DNA of 61,676 nt from Rubrivirga marina (GTDB taxonomy: Bacteria; Bacteroidota; Rhodothermia; Rhodothermales; Rubricoccaceae), in the NCBI RefSeq assembly GCF_002283365.1, contig NZ_MQWD01000001.1, forward strand, positions 3,360,255 through 3,421,930. Reading direction: 5' to 3'. Within the stretch, counting starts at the first letter, position 1. Each line of letters opens with the position of its first letter. Position numbers and translations under genes: made by a program. Shown one piece after another: positions 57,815-61,676 of the stretch. The notes under the pieces were generated by a model that saw nothing but the letters and a program-made list of their open reading frames with translations, was not told the origin of the DNA and did no database searches.

Positions 57815-60310
57815 TCACGCGAGGTCCACGACGGTGACGCCGTCCCCGCCGCGGTCGGGCGGGGCGACGGCGAACGAGGCGATGTCGGGCCGGGCCCGGA
57901 GCTGCTCGTGGATGGCTTGGCGGAGCGCGCCGGTCCCCTTGCCGTGGAGGATCTCGACCGACGGGACGCCCCCGACCAGGGCCTCGTCGACGAACCGCTG
58001 CACCTCAGAAAGGGCTTCCTCCACGCGCTGGCCGCGGAGGTCGATCCGGACGCGGGCCGTCGAGACGGCCGCCGAGCGCGTCTCGCCGCGCCGCGACTTC
58101 CCGGGCGTCCGCGCCGCGAGCCGGGCCGCCGTCCTGCCGAGCTTTGGCGGTCCGCCCACCTTCGTCAGCCGCGTCGCGTCGACCCGGCTCTGGAGCGCGC
58201 CGAGGGCGAGCAGCGCCTCGCCATCGTCGAGCGCCAGCACCTCCCCCACCGGCCCGTCGGTGTCGAGGCGGACGTGGTCGCCGACGGCGATCGGGCCGGC
58301 CGGGCCGGCCTCGGCGCCGTTCTGGGCCGGGCGTCGGGAGCGCTGGCGACGGTCCACCTTCGACTTGCGCTTCGAGATGCGGGCGCGGGCCTCGTCCAGC
58401 CTCTCGCGCGCTTCCTTCGTCGCCTCCTTCTCTGCCGCGGCCTCCTTGATCTCCCGGACCGTGTTCTCGACGGCCGCGTTCGCCTCGGCGACGATCCGCT
58501 CCGCCTCGGCGAGCGCCTGCTGGCGGCGGTTGTCGGCATCGGCACGGAGGCGGTCGAGGCGCTGCTCGTAGTCCTTCTGGGTGCGTTCCGCCTCGGCCAA
58601 CCGCGTCTCGGCCTCGTCCTGCCGTCGACGCGCCTCGGTCGTGCGCGCCTCGAACTCGGCGATGAGGTCTTCGAGCTTCGCCTTGCCCTCGCCGAGCAGC
58701 CGGCGCGCGTCCTTGACCACGGGCCGGTCGAGGCCGACGCGGTCGGCGATCTCGAAGGCGTACGACGAGCCCGGCACGCCGGCGCGGAACCGGTACGTCG
58801 GCTGGAGCTCGGCGCGGTCGAACTCCATCGATCCGTTCAAGACGCCGTCGGTGTCGTGGGCGAACGCCTTCAGCGCGCCGATGTGGGTCGTGACGACGGT
58901 CATCGCCTTCCGCTTCGTGAGGCGCGACAGCACAGCCTCGGCCAGCGCTCCGCCCTCCGCCGGGTCGGTCCCCGTGCCGGCCTCGTCGATGAGGCACAGC
59001 GACCGGTCGTCGGCCGCCTCGAGCATCGTCCGGACGTTGGTCAGGTGCGACGTGAAGGTCGAGAGGTCGTCCTGGATCGACTGCTGGTCGCCGAGGTCGA
59101 CGAACACGGCGGTCACGAGGGGGAGCCGCGTGCCGGGGCCGGCCGGGACGGGCAGGCCGTGGGCCGCCATCAGGGTGAGGAGGCCGACCGTCTTCATCGC
59201 GACCGACTTGCCGCCCGCGTTCGGACCGGTGATGACGAGCGTGTAGGCCGCCTCGCCCTCCGCGTCGTCGCCCAGCGAGAGGTCGAGCGGGACGACGGTC
59301 TCGGGGACGCTCGGCGAGCGCTCTCCGTCGGGCAGCCGGTTCGCCTCGGCGACGCGGAGTTGGAGGACCGGGTGCCGCGCCTTGCGCAGGCGGAGCGCCC
59401 CGCCCACGCCCACCTCGGGCACGAGCGCGTCGAGGTCGGCGGCGAGCCGGCCGGCGGCGGCCAGCGCGTCGAGGTGGCCGACGGCGTCGAGCGTCCGCTC
59501 GATGTCGCGGCGGTGGTGGCGGACGTGCCCGCTCAGGCCCTGGAGGATCCGCTTGATCTCGCGGCCCCGTTCGAGCTCGATCTCGCGGATCTCGTTGTTG
59601 AGGTCGAGGACCGACGCCGGCTCGATGTAGACCGTCTGGCCCGACGCCGAGACGTCGTGGACGAAGCCCTCGACCTTCCGCTTGGCCTCGGCGCGGACCG
59701 GGATGACGGCCCGCCCGCCTCGGATCGTCGGCTGGTCCTCGGTCGCGTAACCCTTCGACGCCGCGTCGCGGAGCGCGGCCTGGACCGTCGAACGAAGTCG
59801 CCCCTGCTGCGCGGCCAACTCCCGCGAAATCCGCAGGAGCTCCGGGCTCGCATCGTCGCGGACGCGGCCATCGTCGCCAATGGCCCGTCCGATCCGGTCC
59901 TCCAGCGCCTTGAGCACGGCGATCCGCGCCGCGATCTCCCACAGTGCGGGCGCCGCCTCGCGCCGGCGGTGGTGGTAGTCGTGGAGCCTGCGGCCCGTCT
60001 CCAGCACGCGGGCGACCGCGAGGAGCGCCTCGCCATCGACCGCTGCGTCCTTGGGCTGGACGCGCCGGAGCACGCCCTCCAGCCGGTCGATCTCGCGGAC
60101 CGACGGCGGCTCGCCCGTCCGCACCAGCTCCGCCATCTCGCCTGCCCGCGTGAGGCGGCCGCGGACGACCTCGGGGTCGGAGGAGGGCGCGAGCGACTCG
60201 AGACGGTCGCGGCCGTAGGGCGTCCGCGCGAGGCCGATGAGGCGGGCGCGGACGGTGTCGAAGCCCAGCCGGCGGTCGGCGTCAGGCGGGTAGAGGGAGA
60301 CGTCGGACAT
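57815..60310 (-). CDS. mutS2: MutS2 with Smr endonuclease domain
   Basis: MutS2 is a MutS paralogue acting on branched DNA or on collided ribosomes rather than mismatches. The 831-residue product (start ATG at 60310, with a G-rich leader; an ATG at 60364 adds 18 residues) lacks the mismatch domain. It has core helices ~20-320 (FVHDVSASGQTVYIEPASVL), ATPase Walker A GPNAGGKSVAMKT, Walker B LCLIDEAGTGTDPAEGGAL, THIGALKAFA, a long coiled coil ~520-640, a KOW-like segment and a C-terminal Smr domain ~750-831 with LRG (RIDLRGQRVEEAL) and the LHGKGTG nuclease motif. All parts expected of full-length MutS2 are present. Confidence 0.94.
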   Translation of the reverse strand: MSDVSLYPPDADRRLGFDTVRARLIGLARTPYGRDRLESLAPSSDPEVVRGRLTRAGEMAELVRTGEPPSVREIDRLEGVLRRVQPKDAAVDGEALLAVARVLETGRRLHDYHHRRREAAPALWEIAARIAVLKALEDRIGRAIGDDGRVRDDASPELLRISRELAAQQGRLRSTVQAALRDAASKGYATEDQPTIRGGRAVIPVRAEAKRKVEGFVHDVSASGQTVYIEPASVLDLNNEIREIELERGREIKRILQGLSGHVRHHRRDIERTLDAVGHLDALAAAGRLAADLDALVPEVGVGGALRLRKARHPVLQLRVAEANRLPDGERSPSVPETVVPLDLSLGDDAEGEAAYTLVITGPNAGGKSVAMKTVGLLTLMAAHGLPVPAGPGTRLPLVTAVFVDLGDQQSIQDDLSTFTSHLTNVRTMLEAADDRSLCLIDEAGTGTDPAEGGALAEAVLSRLTKRKAMTVVTTHIGALKAFAHDTDGVLNGSMEFDRAELQPTYRFRAGVPGSSYAFEIADRVGLDRPVVKDARRLLGEGKAKLEDLIAEFEARTTEARRRQDEAETRLAEAERTQKDYEQRLDRLRADADNRRQQALAEAERIVAEANAAVENTVREIKEAAAEKEATKEARERLDEARARISKRKSKVDRRQRSRRPAQNGAEAGPAGPIAVGDHVRLDTDGPVGEVLALDDGEALLALGALQSRVDATRLTKVGGPPKLGRTAARLAARTPGKSRRGETRSAAVSTARVRIDLRGQRVEEALSEVQRFVDEALVGGVPSVEILHGKGTGALRQAIHEQLRARPDIASFAVAPPDRGGDGVTVVDLA

Positions 60311-60381
60311 CTCGCCAAGAACGGCCGACAGGGGCCGGAGTGCCGCCGAGGCGGACGAAGTCATTCGGAAACCGGCCGCGC

Positions 60382-60401
60382 CCGCCTCGGCACCGAGGCG
60401 G
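60382..60401 (-). terminator. Palindromic terminator after nucleotidyltransferase gene
   Basis: CCGCCTCGG and CCGAGGCGG pair over a 2-base centre (one centre substitution from the perfect copy), 12 bp beyond the nucleotidyltransferase stop on the minus strand and just before mutS2. Confidence 0.65.
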
Positions 60402-60413
60402 AGCGCCTCGCGC

Positions 60414-61415
60414 TTACGCCTCCGGCCCGACCGTCGCGTGGTCGCCGATGTTGAGCGTGCCCGCGAAGCCGCGGACGTCGGCGTGGTGGCCGACCATCGA
60501 CCCGTCGAGCGCGGAGCCCTCGATCCGGGCCTCGCCGAACACGATCGTGTGGCGGACGGCCGACTCCGTGATGGTCGCACCGCCGTGGATGGCCGCGTAC
60601 GGCCCGACGACGGAGTCCTTCACGACCGCGCCCTCGCCGATGAAGACGGGCTCGATGATTTGGCTGTTCTCGACGGTCCCCTCCGTTCGTGACTCGCCGT
60701 CGTGGTCGAGGACGATCTCGGACGTGCTCTTGATGGCCGGGATCGTGCCGCAGTCGAGCCACTCCGTCACGCGCGCCGTCTTGAACGTGGCGCCGTCCTT
60801 GAGCATCCTGTCGAGCGCGTCGGTCAGCTGGTACTCGTCGCCCTTGCCTCGAACACCGTTGTCCATGAGGTACTGGATCTCGCCCGCCAGCCGCGCGCCG
60901 TCCTTGACGTAGTAGATCCCGACGATGGCCTCGTTCGAGATCGGCGTGTCCGGCTTCTCGACGAAGTCCGTGATCCGATCGCCGTCTTTGACCACGACGC
61001 CGAACCGCGATGGGTCCTCGACCTCCATGACCCAGACGACCGCGTCGGCGTCGAGGTCGGGGGCCTGGTCCATGGTGAAGAGCGTGTCGGCGAAGACGAG
61101 GACGCACTCGCCGTCGAGCTTGTCGCCGGCCTGGGCGATGGCGTGGGCCGTGCCGAGCGCCTTCTCCTGCACGCCGAAGGACGCCTCGATCCCGAACCGT
61201 TGGCAGATCTCGGTGAGCTGGCGGCGGACGTCGTCGCCGAAGTCGGGGCCGAGCACGAACACGGCCTCCTCAAAGTCGCCGATGGCCTCGGCGAACGTCT
61301 CGACGATCCGCTCGACCATCGTCCGCCCGACGACGGGGAGCAGCGGCTTCGGGGTGACGTGGGTGTGGGGGCGGAGCCGCGTGCCGCGGCCGGCCATGGG
61401 GACGATGAGCTTCAT
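60414..61415 (-). CDS. Sugar-phosphate nucleotidyltransferase
   Basis: A 333-residue enzyme that activates a sugar-1-phosphate with an NTP to an NDP-sugar for surface glycan synthesis. Rossmann-type nucleotidyltransferase ~1-235: GRGTRLRPHTHVTPKPLLPV (signature Gly-x-Gly-x-Arg and Lys23), ALGTAHAIAQAG, DTLF metal site near 110 (VLVFADTLF), DFVEKPDTP and VGIYYVKDGARLA. A left-handed hexapeptide region ~245-330 ends the protein (EPVFIGEGAVVKDSVVGPYA). Glucose-1-phosphate thymidylyl- or uridylyltransferase activity is the likeliest; the exact base and sugar are not decidable. ATG start. Confidence 0.88.
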   Translation of the reverse strand: MKLIVPMAGRGTRLRPHTHVTPKPLLPVVGRTMVERIVETFAEAIGDFEEAVFVLGPDFGDDVRRQLTEICQRFGIEASFGVQEKALGTAHAIAQAGDKLDGECVLVFADTLFTMDQAPDLDADAVVWVMEVEDPSRFGVVVKDGDRITDFVEKPDTPISNEAIVGIYYVKDGARLAGEIQYLMDNGVRGKGDEYQLTDALDRMLKDGATFKTARVTEWLDCGTIPAIKSTSEIVLDHDGESRTEGTVENSQIIEPVFIGEGAVVKDSVVGPYAAIHGGATITESAVRHTIVFGEARIEGSALDGSMVGHHADVRGFAGTLNIGDHATVGPEA

Positions 61416-61676
61416 CGGGGAGCGAGGGGAGGGTCAGAGGGGGCCGGAACCTACGGAGGTCGACCGCGGCAGATCCGACCTCGGCACGGCTTCGGGGGAT
61501 CTCATCGCACGGGGTGTGACCCCTCGGGCCGTCGCGGCGGCTCATGGATCGTGCACCGCGGGCGACGCTCCGTCCACCGCGCGAGCCGCCCCACCGCCCC
61601 ATATGGCCCGTTTTCGGCCTCCCAGCACAGCTGGAATGGAACTTGACGGCGCCGATGGTGCTTGAAGGGGCCACGT
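61416..61676. other. Right edge, upstream of nucleotidyltransferase gene
   Basis: No convincing gene in the last 261 bp. The region should hold the promoter of the minus-strand nucleotidyltransferase gene; I see no clear boxes. Confidence 0.4.

Noticed and set aside
38398-60310. mutS and mutS2 as a repair gene cluster
   Set aside because: They are 17 kb apart with unrelated genes between, so no functional linkage is implied.

Overview
This window is very GC-rich bacterial chromosome. The gene content points to the Bacteroidota/Rhodothermota side of the tree, most likely a Rhodothermales or Rubricoccaceae-like marine bacterium. That placement is inferred from a SusC/SusD pair, a FecI/FecR/STN-receptor cassette, BamD, a DUF4783 protein, a SprA-like surface protein, frequent GTG starts (and one TTG) and the scarcity of Shine-Dalgarno sequences. 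No rRNA, tRNA, CRISPR array, insertion sequence or prophage is visible. It reads as core and envelope chromosome with a few accessory loci.

Layout. 1-8.6 kb (minus strand): a small membrane protein and RecX, then an iron-type surface-signalling cassette (ECF sigma, FecR anti-sigma, STN TonB receptor), BamD, an LpoA-like TPR/periplasmic-binding protein and the fluoride channel FluC. 8.7-16.5 kb: an orphan lipoprotein substrate-binding protein, a divergent M61 aminopeptidase, a small helical protein, MltF lytic transglycosylase, an M14-like metallohydrolase, and PhoU overlapping a Na/Pi cotransporter. 17-24 kb: a 1182-residue surface protein, an NHL lipoprotein, purD and a divergent outer-membrane barrel. 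24.3-29.2 kb (plus): a tightly coupled flippase-glycosyltransferase-deacetylase-glycosyltransferase operon followed by DUF1206. 29.3-34 kb: a double-AP2 protein, gluconate kinase, a flotillin/NfeD/lipoprotein membrane-domain operon and small genes. 34-38.3 kb: gamma-carbonic anhydrase, a five-gene plus-strand cluster (PHA-region protein, EcsC, two paralogous helical proteins, an acidic peptide), a Gre factor, and two paralogous acidic lipoproteins, one with EF-hands. 38.4-46 kb: mutS and susD/susC. 46-61.4 kb: tandem Cu/Zn superoxide dismutase lipoproteins, MmcQ, TrkH/TrkA potassium uptake, an M6-like protease, a giant NtrY-like histidine kinase, DUF4783, MutS2 and a sugar nucleotidyltransferase.

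How it fits together. Most of the window serves the envelope: barrel assembly, peptidoglycan turnover, nutrient import across the outer membrane, ion and phosphate homeostasis, surface glycoconjugates and secreted hydrolases. Genes are packed tightly, with many 4-bp ATGA/GTGA start-stop overlaps.

The most unusual features are structural. A near-identical GC-rich palindrome (core CCTCGG...CCGAGG) recurs at gene ends as a probable terminator family. G-rich heptamer arrays (GGGGACT/GGGGATT), matching in consensus the heptamers described as STRR sequences in cyanobacteria, sit immediately in front of two start codons. The best candidates for undescribed systems are the 34.8-36.8 kb small-protein cluster and the 24.3-29.2 kb glycolipid-type operon.
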